Assembly (NCBI GenBank): GCA_035192965.1
Contig: CP136571.1
Coordinates: forward strand, 82,501 to 146,500
Reading direction: 5' to 3'
Source of the DNA: Fuscovulum sp.
GTDB taxonomy: Bacteria; Pseudomonadota; Alphaproteobacteria; Rhodobacterales; Rhodobacteraceae
DNA: 64,000 bases
Part shown: positions 53,481 to 61,592 of the stretch, in pieces
How the letters are laid out: each line of letters begins with the position of its first letter
How positions within the stretch are numbered: position 1 is the first letter of the stretch
Position numbers and translations under genes: made by a program
The notes under the pieces: model-generated
The model's input: only the letters and a program-made list of their open reading frames with translations
What the model was told of the DNA's origin: nothing
Database searches by the model: none

Positions 53481-55715
53481 TCAGGCAAAGGTCACCGCGC
53501 GGGCAAAGGGCAAGTCGCGCAGGCGCTGGCCTGTCAGGGCAAAGATCGCATTGCCCAGCGCCGGCGCGGCGGGGGGCGTGCCGGGTTCGCCAATGCCCCG
53601 GATATGAGGCTGGTTTTCCAGAATCTGCACCCGGATTGGCGGGCATTGCGACAGGCGCAGGGGTTCGTAATCCCAGAAATTCGCCTGTTCGGCCATGCCA
53701 TCGGCAAAGGTGATTTCGCCCCGGATCGCGGCGGACAGGCCAAAGACCATGCCGCCTTGCAGCTGGGCCTCGATATTGCCGGGGTCCAGCGCGGTGCCGA
53801 CATCGGCGGCGATCCATGCCCCCGTCATGCGGATACCTTCGGGGGTATTCTCGATCTCGATCACTTGCGCAGTTGGCACGCCGAAAGACATGCAGAAGGC
53901 CACCCCTTTGGCCCGGCCCGGCGCGGTGCTGCCCCAGCCGGACATCTCTGCCACGGTTTCCAGCACCTTGCGCGAAGGATCATGGTCAATCTGCGACAGG
54001 CGGAATTCCAGCGGGTCCGCCCCGGCCAGATGGGCCAGTTCATCTATCGCGGTTTCGTGGAAGAAGGCGTTCTGCGATGCGCCGACTGACCGCCACGATC
54101 CCACCGGCACCATCGCGGGGGCGCGGTAGCCTGTCACGCGGTGGTTGGCGAAACGGTAGGGCTGTTCCCATGCGCCCTGCACGATGGCCCCATCTGGGCC
54201 GGGCAGGGAATAGCCCAGCCGCCCGGCCTGGCTTTCCACCACCGACGAAGAGGCGGTGGCGTAGTCAAAGGCGACCAGCGTCTGGCCATCCAGTTTCGCC
54301 CGTACGCGGGCGATGGCGGCGGGGCGATAGGCATCGTGGGTCATGTCCTCTTCCCGGCTCCATGCCAGCAGGATCGGGGTGCCCTCCATCGCCTTGGCGA
54401 TCTGGATGGACTGGCGCAGTGCGTCCATTTCCAGCCTGCGACCAAAGCCGCCGCCCATGGGCAGGATCTGGATTTCGATGGCCTCTGGCGGAAGGCCGGT
54501 GATCGCCTGCGCCTCGGCCAGTGCCTGCGTGGGGATCTGGTTTCCGGCCCAGACGGTAAGCTTGCCGTCGCGCAGCAATGCCGCGCCAGACATGGGTTCC
54601 ATCGTGGCATGGGCCAGATAGGGGACGGTGTATTCGGCCTGCCAGTCCTCTGCGGTCAGGATGGTGTCGACGTCGCCATCATTGCGGTTGGTGCTGTCCT
54701 TGCGGTCTTCGGTGAACGAGGCGCGCAGGGTTTCGGTGATCTCAGAACTGGTGGCGGGATAGGGGGCGGGGCCCCAGTCAAAGGTGATGGCATCCGCCGC
54801 CTGCATCGCGTGCCATGTGGTTATGGCGATGACCGCCACGCCGTTGGGAATGGGGACGATCCGCTCTACCCCCGGCATCGCCTCGGCCGCGCTGGCATCA
54901 TAGGACAGCATTTCGCCGCCAAGGCGCGGATTGGTGCGAACGGTGGCAAAGCGCATCCCCGGCAGGCGCAGGTCGATGGCATAGGTTTCCGTCCCGGTCA
55001 CCTTGGCCAGCATATCGGTGCGCGGCAGGCTGCGGCCCAGCAGACGCCAGTTTTCGCGGGGTTTCAGGGTGGGTTCTTCGCGCAGGTCAATGCCTGCGGC
55101 ATCCACTGCCAGATCGGCATAGGGGATGCGCGTGCCATCGGGGGCAAGGACAGCGCCATCCTCGGTAGACAGTTGATCGGCGGAAAGGTTCAGCCGCGCG
55201 GCGGCGGCCTGCACCAACGCCATGCGGGCGGCGGCCCCGGCAAGGCGCATCTTTTCAAACGCATCAGGGATAGACGACGACCCGCCGGTGATTTGCAGGC
55301 CAAGGAATTTCGCCGGTATATCCATCGCACCGCGCATGGTATTGGCAAGGCGGCTGTCATCCGTGGGGGCAAAGGGGATGCCTTCGGCCAGCACGGCAGA
55401 GTTGAAATAGGCCTTGGAGGCCGGGCCGTGGATCACGCGGATCGCGGACCAGTCCAGATCCATCTCTTCGGCCACCAGCGCGGCAAGGGTAGTGTGAACG
55501 CCCTGCCCCATTTCGGCGCGCGGGGCGATGACGGTGACGCCGTTCGCGTCGATCATGACATAGGGGTTCAGCGTCGCCTCTCCCGTGCCAAGCCCCGCCT
55601 CCAGCGGGTTGCCATAAGGTGTGGCGTAGCGATACCAGCCAAAGGCGACCCCGCCCAGAATGGCGACGGACCCGAACAAAAAGCCCCGGCGGGCGATCTT
55701 CATGGCGCGGCCCAT
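53481..55715 (-). CDS. Molybdenum hydroxylase large subunit (isoquinoline 1-oxidoreductase beta type)
   Basis: A 744-residue subunit with a Tat-like N-terminus (IARRGFLFGSVAILGGVAFGW) and molybdopterin-site segments: MGQGVHT, PMGGGFGRR, YRAPAMVPVGSWRSVGAS and the catalytic-Glu motif GIGEPGTPP. This is the IorB/aldehyde-dehydrogenase type of the xanthine oxidase family, which works on N-heterocycles or aldehydes in the periplasm; the substrate is unknown. Start 55715 follows AAGGAGG. It follows the iron-sulphur subunit directly. Confidence 0.92.
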   Translation of the reverse strand: MGRAMKIARRGFLFGSVAILGGVAFGWYRYATPYGNPLEAGLGTGEATLNPYVMIDANGVTVIAPRAEMGQGVHTTLAALVAEEMDLDWSAIRVIHGPASKAYFNSAVLAEGIPFAPTDDSRLANTMRGAMDIPAKFLGLQITGGSSSIPDAFEKMRLAGAAARMALVQAAAARLNLSADQLSTEDGAVLAPDGTRIPYADLAVDAAGIDLREEPTLKPRENWRLLGRSLPRTDMLAKVTGTETYAIDLRLPGMRFATVRTNPRLGGEMLSYDASAAEAMPGVERIVPIPNGVAVIAITTWHAMQAADAITFDWGPAPYPATSSEITETLRASFTEDRKDSTNRNDGDVDTILTAEDWQAEYTVPYLAHATMEPMSGAALLRDGKLTVWAGNQIPTQALAEAQAITGLPPEAIEIQILPMGGGFGRRLEMDALRQSIQIAKAMEGTPILLAWSREEDMTHDAYRPAAIARVRAKLDGQTLVAFDYATASSSVVESQAGRLGYSLPGPDGAIVQGAWEQPYRFANHRVTGYRAPAMVPVGSWRSVGASQNAFFHETAIDELAHLAGADPLEFRLSQIDHDPSRKVLETVAEMSGWGSTAPGRAKGVAFCMSFGVPTAQVIEIENTPEGIRMTGAWIAADVGTALDPGNIEAQLQGGMVFGLSAAIRGEITFADGMAEQANFWDYEPLRLSQCPPIRVQILENQPHIRGIGEPGTPPAAPALGNAIFALTGQRLRDLPFARAVTFA

Positions 55716-55716
55716 C

Positions 55717-56184
55717 TCATGCCTCCTTCAAACGGTTGGCGGCATCCTGCACAGCAGCGCGGATGCGGGGATAGGTGCCGCAGCGGCAAAGGTTGCCGGA
55801 CATCGCTTCGTCAATCTGCGCGTCTGATGGTTCGGGCGTTTCCGCCAGCAGCGCAGCGGCCTGCATGATCTGGCCCGACTGGCAGTAGCCGCATTGCGCC
55901 ACCTGCGCGGCCTCCCACGCCGCCTGCACGGCGTGCAGCGCGGCGGGGTTGCCCAGCCCTTCGATGGTGGTCACAGCGGCCCCGGCCACATCACCCAGCG
56001 GCGTCTGGCAGGACCGCACGGCCTGCCCATCCACATGCACGGTGCAGGCACCGCAGGCGGCAACGCCGCAGCCGAATTTCGTGCCGGTCAGGTTCAGCCC
56101 ATCGCGCAGCGCCCAGAGAAGCGGCATGTCAGGCGGCAGGTCGAGCGTTTCGGTCCTGCCATTCACGGTGAAAGTCACGGCCAT
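55717..56184 (-). CDS. [2Fe-2S] small subunit of the molybdenum hydroxylase (IorA-like)
   Basis: A 155-residue protein with a plant-type cluster site ([13 protein letters not shown]...C) and a second cluster (CGYCQSGQ...NLCRCGTY). It passes electrons from the molybdenum subunit. ATG 56184 is used because GGAGG lies 5 bases upstream. It is divergent from the TetR gene across a palindrome. Confidence 0.94.
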   Translation of the reverse strand: MAVTFTVNGRTETLDLPPDMPLLWALRDGLNLTGTKFGCGVAACGACTVHVDGQAVRSCQTPLGDVAGAAVTTIEGLGNPAALHAVQAAWEAAQVAQCGYCQSGQIMQAAALLAETPEPSDAQIDEAMSGNLCRCGTYPRIRAAVQDAANRLKEA

Positions 56185-56230
56185 CGGCGCCTCCATTGAT
56201 TTCTGACAGATTGAGCGTGAAATGTCAGTC

Positions 56231-56242
56231 TGTCAATTGACA
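56231..56242. promoter_or_regulatory. Palindromic operator TGTCAATTGACA
   Basis: A perfect 12-base palindrome in the gap between the divergent hydroxylase operon and the TetR gene, with TGTCAG 6 bases before it and TGACAG further upstream. The TTGACA half can serve as a -35 in either direction. This is the expected place for the TetR protein to bind and control both sides. Confidence 0.55.
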
Positions 56243-56271
56243 AAGTGGAAAGGTTTTGTCAGCTTGTTCAT

Positions 56272-56856
56272 ATGGCTGTTTCGATGCCCCACAGCGCCAC
56301 CCCGGTTGACCGACAGGATGCAATCCTTGACGCGGCTTTCGGGGCTTTTGCCACCTATGGGTATCGCCGCACCTCGATGGATGACATTGCGCGCGGGGCG
56401 GGGCTGTCGCGGACGGCGCTGTATCTGCATTACCGCAACAAGGAAGACATCTTCCGCTCACTCGCCCTGCGCTATTTCGACGAAGCGCTGCGCGACATGA
56501 CCGCCGCGCTGAACGTGCCGGGGCAAACGCTGCAACAGGCGCTGCTGGCCGCATTCGTTGCAAAGGACGGCAAGTTCATGGAGGCCGTGCTGTCCACCCC
56601 GCATGGCGAAGAGCTCATGGATGCAGGATTTTCGGTAACCGGCGATCTGGCGGCGGCAGGTGAGGCGCGGATGGTGGCCGTGCTGGGGGATTGGCTGGCG
56701 CAACGTGCGCTGCCACCCGACCTTGGCAGTGGGCCAGAGGTGGCGCAGGCAATCATTGCGGCGGTCAAGGGGCTGAAAACATCGGCCCGGTCGCTGCCGG
56801 AATACCGGGTCGGGCAGGCGCGGCTGGCCGCGCTGTTTGCGCGGGCGCTGACCTGA
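56272..56856 (+). CDS. TetR family regulator
   Basis: A 194-residue regulator with an N-terminal helix-turn-helix (DAAFGAFATYGYRRTSMDDIARGAGLSRTALYLHYRNKEDIF) and a ligand-binding C-terminal part. It is divergent from the hydroxylase genes and probably represses them until a substrate binds. The start is uncertain: ATG 56272 or 56284; neither has a strong ribosome binding site. Confidence 0.88.
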   Translation: MAVSMPHSATPVDRQDAILDAAFGAFATYGYRRTSMDDIARGAGLSRTALYLHYRNKEDIFRSLALRYFDEALRDMTAALNVPGQTLQQALLAAFVAKDGKFMEAVLSTPHGEELMDAGFSVTGDLAAAGEARMVAVLGDWLAQRALPPDLGSGPEVAQAIIAAVKGLKTSARSLPEYRVGQARLAALFARALT

Positions 56857-56865
56857 CGGCGGGGC

Positions 56866-57201
56866 CTAATAGCGGCCGAGGAATTCCAGAATGATGCCGG
56901 TTGCGATGGCAACGCGGACAAGATCGTTGTCGATCAGCACATAGCGGCTGCCATCGGGCGGGGCGGGCAGATCGTAACGGTCGTAATCGCGCACCTCATA
57001 CCACGGCAGTGTGCCGGGGATCCGCGCGCCGACCTGCCATTTCTTGGCCTGACCCGGCGGCACACAAGGCACCGCTTTTTTGGCCAGCCCGGGCGGGCAG
57101 CCCTTTGGGTTTGCCATGGCAGGCAGCGCAGGCGCCGCGACCGACGCGGCGATCATCAACGGAAGAAGCAGGTTCCGGAAAACTTGGCGCATTTTGATCA
57201 T
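56866..57201 (-). CDS. Exported RcnB-like protein
   Basis: A 111-residue protein with a signal peptide (LLLPLMIAASVAAPALPAMA) and the motif GCPPGLAKK...CVPPGQAKK, then a C-terminal domain with GSRYVLIDNDLVRVAIATGIILEFL. This layout is shared by RcnB-type and related small periplasmic proteins; RcnB itself affects nickel/cobalt export in E. coli. Start ATG 57201 has AAGG upstream. Metal function is uncertain. Confidence 0.65.
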   Translation of the reverse strand: MIKMRQVFRNLLLPLMIAASVAAPALPAMANPKGCPPGLAKKAVPCVPPGQAKKWQVGARIPGTLPWYEVRDYDRYDLPAPPDGSRYVLIDNDLVRVAIATGIILEFLGRY

Positions 57202-57288
57202 GTCCGCCTTTTGAACCCTGCCCTTGCCCATGACAACCCCGCCCCGGACCGCCACCCGAAATCGGGCGGAAAGCCACCGGTCGGGCCG

Positions 57289-57633
57289 TCAATCCGTGCC
57301 CAGAATGAACAAAAGCGCGGTCCGCGTCCGATCCGTGCAATCCGACAGGGCCGCGATTAGCGCTGGCAGTTCGGCCACAGAGCCGGGCTTGCGCGCGGCA
57401 TTTTCGATCTCTTTCAGCGCGGCATGCAACCCCGACGCCCCAACCGCCGCCGCCGAGCCAGAGGCGCGATGCGCCGTCGCGGCAAGCGTCACGTAATCCT
57501 GCACGGCCAACAGACCACGCAGTGTTACGGCCGTTTCCTCGACCTCGGTCAGCATGCGGGTCAGAAAGGCACGCAGGGTGTCATCACCAAGCGTTTCCCG
57601 CACTTCTTCGATCACAGTTGCATTCAACAGCAT
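57289..57633 (-). CDS. Orphan Hpt (histidine phosphotransfer) protein
   Basis: A 114-residue protein with an Hpt four-helix pattern: FLTRMLTEVEETAVTLRGLLAVQDYVTLAATAHRASGSAAAVGASGLHAALKEIE. The likely phospho-His is in TAHRASGSA. Ribosome binding site AGGAGG is 5 bases before the ATG. Hpt proteins relay phosphate between receivers. No kinase or receiver gene is adjacent. Confidence 0.82.
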   Translation of the reverse strand: MLLNATVIEEVRETLGDDTLRAFLTRMLTEVEETAVTLRGLLAVQDYVTLAATAHRASGSAAAVGASGLHAALKEIENAARKPGSVAELPALIAALSDCTDRTRTALLFILGTD

Positions 57634-57784
57634 GGGGACCTCCTGACGCGGTGCAGGTTTAGCCTGCCCAAAGGAGTCTGCCACCCGTCCATTGGTCTGT
57701 TGGCACGACGAATGGCGTGCCAACCTACTGCTCTATGTTGTTTTGTGCGGAAATCCGCCAATCGCCGGGCGCTGATCTGCTGAT

Positions 57785-58201
57785 TCAGGCCGCGCGTTCC
57801 AGCGCTTTGTTCACCACGGTGACGATCTCACCCAGCGGATGGCGGGTCAGCGTCGTGGGCATGGCCAGCACCACGCGGGCGCGCAGGTCATCATCCAGAC
57901 GGTCACGAATCGCACCCAGAAGCGGCGCTTCGGCGGCCAGGACAAGCCGCTGCGCCCGCCCGCGCGCCGCCTCGCGCGCCAGACGCCCCACGACCTGCAC
58001 GGCAAAGGCCGAGGTGGCAAGGCGTTCGCGATCCGTCACCTCATGCGCAGAGCGGTTTTCGGCGGGCAGAGGGGCCACGGGCGCATCCATCCGGTCGATC
58101 AGGCGCAGGTCGGGCTGTTTCACGCAGCCTGCGTTTTCCAAGATCATCGCGCCTTCCGAACAGGCGGCCACGATCCAAGTTCCACGGTGAAGTCCTGCCA
58201 T
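57785..58201 (-). CDS. Host-attachment-like (AtsE/baeRF type) protein
   Basis: A 138-residue protein with WIVAACSEGAMILEN, FAVQVVGRLAREAARGRAQRLVLAAEAPLLGAIRDRLDDDLRARVV and a basic final helix, resembling proteins annotated as required for attachment to host cells (eRF1-like fold). Function here is unknown. ATG 58201 has GGAGGG upstream. Confidence 0.7.
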   Translation of the reverse strand: MAGLHRGTWIVAACSEGAMILENAGCVKQPDLRLIDRMDAPVAPLPAENRSAHEVTDRERLATSAFAVQVVGRLAREAARGRAQRLVLAAEAPLLGAIRDRLDDDLRARVVLAMPTTLTRHPLGEIVTVVNKALERAA

Positions 58202-58446
58202 CGCGATACCCTCCATTCTTGTTGTTTTGCAGGTCAGAGGTGGCCATGCGCCCGCCCCGCGGAAGTGCGGCACCCTGCCGCAGCAGGCCGGAAAGCCCGG
58301 AAAACCGGCGCAGATCGGCCAAGTTCACGCAGAGTTCAACCCGATGCGCCCATGATCGGCACAGGATGCGTGCAGGGCGCGATTTTGCTTGCCAGACGTA
58401 TCCCTGCGCCGTCTTATTTGTTTTACAAACGTACAGGAGCGCTTCC

Positions 58447-59235
58447 TTGGCCGCATCCGCCGCGCAGCACCGGACTGATCCCGCGCCCGAAGCGATCCGG
58501 GTGGAAGGGCTGCACAAATCCTTTGGCCCGCATCACGTGCTGAAGGGCGTCGATCTGACGGCGCATGAGGGCGACGTGATCGCGGTGATCGGCGGGTCCG
58601 GGTCGGGCAAATCGACCATGCTGCGCTGCATCAACTTTCTGGAAACGCCCAGCGAAGGCAAAATCGTGATCGCGGGCGAAGAGGTGCGGCAGCGGCCTGA
58701 GGGCGGTGCAGCGGACCGCCGCCAGATCGAACGCATCCGCCGCAGCCTTGGGATGGTGTTCCAAAGCTTTAACCTATGGACGCACAAGACGGTGCTGGAC
58801 AACCTGATCGAGGTGCCAGTGCATGTGCTTGGCGTGCCCAAGGCCGAGGCCGTGGATCGCGCCATGGCCTTGCTGGCGCGGGTGGGGCTGGCGGAAAAGG
58901 CCGGGGCCTACCCGGCGTTCCTGTCGGGCGGACAGCAGCAGCGCGCAGCCATCGCGCGGGCGTTGTGCATGGAACCCAAGGCCATGCTGTTTGACGAACC
59001 GACCTCGGCGCTGGACCCCGAACTGGTGGGCGAAGTGCTGGCCGTGATCCGGGCGCTGGCCGCCGAAGGGCGGACGATGATCCTTGTCACGCATGAGATG
59101 AAATTCGCGCGCGAAGTGGCGAGCCATGTCGTCTTTCTGGCCGATGGGCTGGTGGAGGAACAGGGCCCGCCCGAACAGCTTTTCGGTGCGCCGCAATCGC
59201 CGCGCCTGCAACAATTCCTTCGGTCCGTGGGCTGA
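58447..59235 (+). CDS. Amino-acid ABC transporter ATPase (HisP/OccP-like)
   Basis: From TTG 58447 (AGGAG 7 bases upstream) it is 262 residues. It has Walker A GGSGSGKST, signature LSGGQQQRAAIARAL, Walker B MLFDEPTSALD and switch His in VTHEMKFA. A longer frame upstream is antisense to the host-attachment gene and is not used. First gene of a polar amino-acid importer with the next three genes. Confidence 0.93.
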   Translation: MAASAAQHRTDPAPEAIRVEGLHKSFGPHHVLKGVDLTAHEGDVIAVIGGSGSGKSTMLRCINFLETPSEGKIVIAGEEVRQRPEGGAADRRQIERIRRSLGMVFQSFNLWTHKTVLDNLIEVPVHVLGVPKAEAVDRAMALLARVGLAEKAGAYPAFLSGGQQQRAAIARALCMEPKAMLFDEPTSALDPELVGEVLAVIRALAAEGRTMILVTHEMKFAREVASHVVFLADGLVEEQGPPEQLFGAPQSPRLQQFLRSVG

Positions 59236-59269
59236 AGGGGACAAGAAACCAAAACTGGGAGTCTGACCG

Positions 59270-60049
59270 ATGAAAAGAACAATGACCGCCGCGCTTGCCC
59301 TGTCCTTTGGCCTGATGGCCGGTGTGGCCCAAGCGCAGACCGCCGTGAAAGTGGGCATCGCCGCCGAGGCCTATCCCCCCTTTGCCAGCCAGGATGCCAG
59401 CGGCGCCTGGGTCGGCTGGGAGGTGGAGATGATCGGTGCCATCTGCGCCGCGGCCGAACTGACCTGCGAGATTGTTCCCGTGGCATGGGATGGCATCATC
59501 CCGGCGCTGACGGCGGGCCAGATCGATGCGATCATGGCGTCGATGTCGATCACCGAAGAGCGGATGCAGACGATCGACTTTTCCGACAAATACTACAACA
59601 CGCCCACCGTCGTTGTCGGCACCAAGGGCGTAGAGATGGCGGCAACACCCGAAGGCCTGACCGGCAAGATCATCGGGGTGCAGGTGTCGACCGTGCATCA
59701 GGCCTATGTCGAAAAGTACTTCGCCCCCGTCGCGGCCGAGGTGAAAACCTATCAGACGCAGGATGAAGCCAATCAAGATCTGGTGGCCGGGCGCGTGGAT
59801 GCGATCCAGGCCGACAGCATCGCGCTGGACGCCTTCCTTGCTACCCCGGAAGGGCAGGCCTGCTGTGAAGTGAAGGGCACCGTGGCCGACGATCCGGCGA
59901 TTCTGGGCCTTGGCGTGGGCGTCGGCCTGCGCAAGGGCGAGGATGACCTGAAAGCCGCCTTCAACAAGGGCATCGCAGCGGTTCTGGCCGATGGCACCTA
60001 TGACAAGGTGAATGCGGGCTATTTCGCATCCAGCATCTACGGCAACTAA
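59270..60049 (+). CDS. Amino-acid ABC transporter binding protein
   Basis: A 259-residue periplasmic protein with a signal peptide ending VAQAQ and the family 3 pattern: VKVGIAAEAYPPFASQDASGAWVGWEVEMI, QIDAIMASMSITEERMQTIDFSDKYY. This family binds polar amino acids such as lysine, arginine, ornithine or octopine. An unusual CC pair (GQACCEVKG) occurs near 201. Confidence 0.92.
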   Translation: MKRTMTAALALSFGLMAGVAQAQTAVKVGIAAEAYPPFASQDASGAWVGWEVEMIGAICAAAELTCEIVPVAWDGIIPALTAGQIDAIMASMSITEERMQTIDFSDKYYNTPTVVVGTKGVEMAATPEGLTGKIIGVQVSTVHQAYVEKYFAPVAAEVKTYQTQDEANQDLVAGRVDAIQADSIALDAFLATPEGQACCEVKGTVADDPAILGLGVGVGLRKGEDDLKAAFNKGIAAVLADGTYDKVNAGYFASSIYGN

Positions 60050-60074
60050 GAGCTGACGGCAGGGAGAGGGGGTC

Positions 60075-60791
60075 ATGGGCCCGCTGGACCTTTTGGCCCT
60101 CTCGCCCCCCGGATGGGGGGCCACCTTGCTGGCCGGGCTGTGGAATTCGCTGCTGATCGCGGTCGGGGCGTTTTCCATGGGTCTGGTTCTGGGCGGGCTT
60201 GGCGCATGGGGGAAAATCCATGGCGGCCCGATCACGCGCGACCTGTTGGCGATGTATACGACCGTGGTTCGCGCGGTGCCGGAACTGATCCTGATCCTGA
60301 TCCTGTATTTCGGCGTCACCGATCTGGTGAACCAGATCCTGATCGCCTTTGGCCATGAACGGATTCAAATCTCTGGTGTGCTGGCCGGGATCGCCGTGCT
60401 GGGCGTGGTGCAAGGCGCCTATGCGACCGAGGTGCTGCGCGGCGCGCTGTTGGCCGTGCCGCAGGGGCAGGTCGAGGCGGCAAAGGCCATGGGGATGCCG
60501 CCCCTGTTGATGGCGCGGCGGGTGATCTTTCCGGCCATGCTGGGGCTGGCAATGCCCGGGCTTGCCAACCTGTGGCTGATCGCCACCAAGGATACCGCGC
60601 TGCTGGCTGTGGTAGGCTTTGGCGAACTGACCTTTGCCACCCGTCAGGCGGCGTCATCGACCAAGGCCTTCTTCACCTTTTTCCTCGCCGCCGGGGTGAT
60701 CTATCTGATCATCACCCTGCTGTCGGGGTGGATCTTTGCCCGGATCGAGGCCTGGGCACGGCGCGGCGAACCGCGCAATTCGGGGGGCTGA
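60075..60791 (+). CDS. Amino-acid ABC transporter permease (HisQ/OccQ-like)
   Basis: A 238-residue permease with about five helices and EAA loop QVEAAKAMGMPPLLMARRVIFPAM. GGGAGAGGG precedes the ATG. It pairs with the next permease as a heterodimer. Confidence 0.92.
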   Translation: MGPLDLLALSPPGWGATLLAGLWNSLLIAVGAFSMGLVLGGLGAWGKIHGGPITRDLLAMYTTVVRAVPELILILILYFGVTDLVNQILIAFGHERIQISGVLAGIAVLGVVQGAYATEVLRGALLAVPQGQVEAAKAMGMPPLLMARRVIFPAMLGLAMPGLANLWLIATKDTALLAVVGFGELTFATRQAASSTKAFFTFFLAAGVIYLIITLLSGWIFARIEAWARRGEPRNSGG

Positions 60792-60796
60792 CCGCG

Positions 60797-61573
60797 ATGC
60801 GCGACTGGCTGCAACCCCATCGGATTTTCCTTTTCATCCTCGGGCTGGTGATTGTGGCCTGGTGCGCCACCACAATGCGCTGGGACTGGCTGCCGAAATA
60901 TGCGCCCCTGATGGCCGAGGGCATCTGGCGCACGATCTGGCTTTTGGTGCTGTCGGTGTTCTTCGGGATGCTTCTGGCCATTCCGCTGGGTTTGGCGCAG
61001 GCGGCGGGGCCTTGGTATCTGGCCACCCCGGCGCGGGTGTTCTGCACGGTGATCCGCGGCACGCCGCTTCTGCTGCAGATCTGGCTTTTGTATTACGGGC
61101 TGGGGTCGCTGTTTCCGCAATTTCCGTGGATACGGCAAAGCGATCTGTGGCCCATCCTGCGGCAGGCCTGGCCCTATGCGCTGCTGGCGCTGACGCTGTC
61201 CTATGCGGGATATGAGGGCGAGGTGATGCGCGGGGCGTTCAAATCCGTGCCGCGCGGGCAGTTAGAGGCGGCGCGGGCCATGGGGATGCCGCGCCACAAG
61301 ATCCTGTCGCGCATCTGGCTGCCGCAGGCGTTTCGCGCCGTGCTGCCCACGCTGGGGGGCGAAACGGTGCTCCAGATGAAGGCGACGCCCTTGGTCGCCA
61401 CGATCACGGTGGTGGAGATTTACGCCGTGGCCAGCCGGGTGCGGCAGGATACGTTCATCGTCTATGAACCGCTTCTGCTGTTGGCGCTGGTCTATCTGTG
61501 CCTTGCAGGCGCGATCGTGTTCCTGTTCCGCCAGATCGAAAAGCGCGGCCCGCAGATGCGCCGCCCCGGCTGA
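60797..61573 (+). CDS. Amino-acid ABC transporter permease (HisM/OccM-like)
   Basis: A 258-residue permease from ATG 60797, 5 bases after the previous stop. EAA loop: QLEAARAMGMPRHKILSRIWLPQA. The VIRGTPLLLQIWLLYYGLG segment is typical of the HisMQ family. Its stop codon is in the loop of a hairpin. Confidence 0.93.
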   Translation: MRDWLQPHRIFLFILGLVIVAWCATTMRWDWLPKYAPLMAEGIWRTIWLLVLSVFFGMLLAIPLGLAQAAGPWYLATPARVFCTVIRGTPLLLQIWLLYYGLGSLFPQFPWIRQSDLWPILRQAWPYALLALTLSYAGYEGEVMRGAFKSVPRGQLEAARAMGMPRHKILSRIWLPQAFRAVLPTLGGETVLQMKATPLVATITVVEIYAVASRVRQDTFIVYEPLLLLALVYLCLAGAIVFLFRQIEKRGPQMRRPG

Positions 61574-61585
61574 TACCGGGGCGGC
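61560..61585. terminator. Bidirectional hairpin spanning the permease stop codon
   Basis: GCCGCCCCGG (61560-61569) pairs perfectly with CCGGGGCGGC (61576-61585); the permease TGA is in the 6-base loop. It separates two convergent genes. There is no U-tract. Confidence 0.6.
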
Positions 61586-61592
61586 CTGTGCC

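Noticed and set aside
52613..58201. Holin-like and host-attachment-like genes as signs of a prophage
   Set aside because: They are separated by ordinary metabolic genes, there are no phage structural, integrase or lysis genes, and these families are common chromosomal genes.
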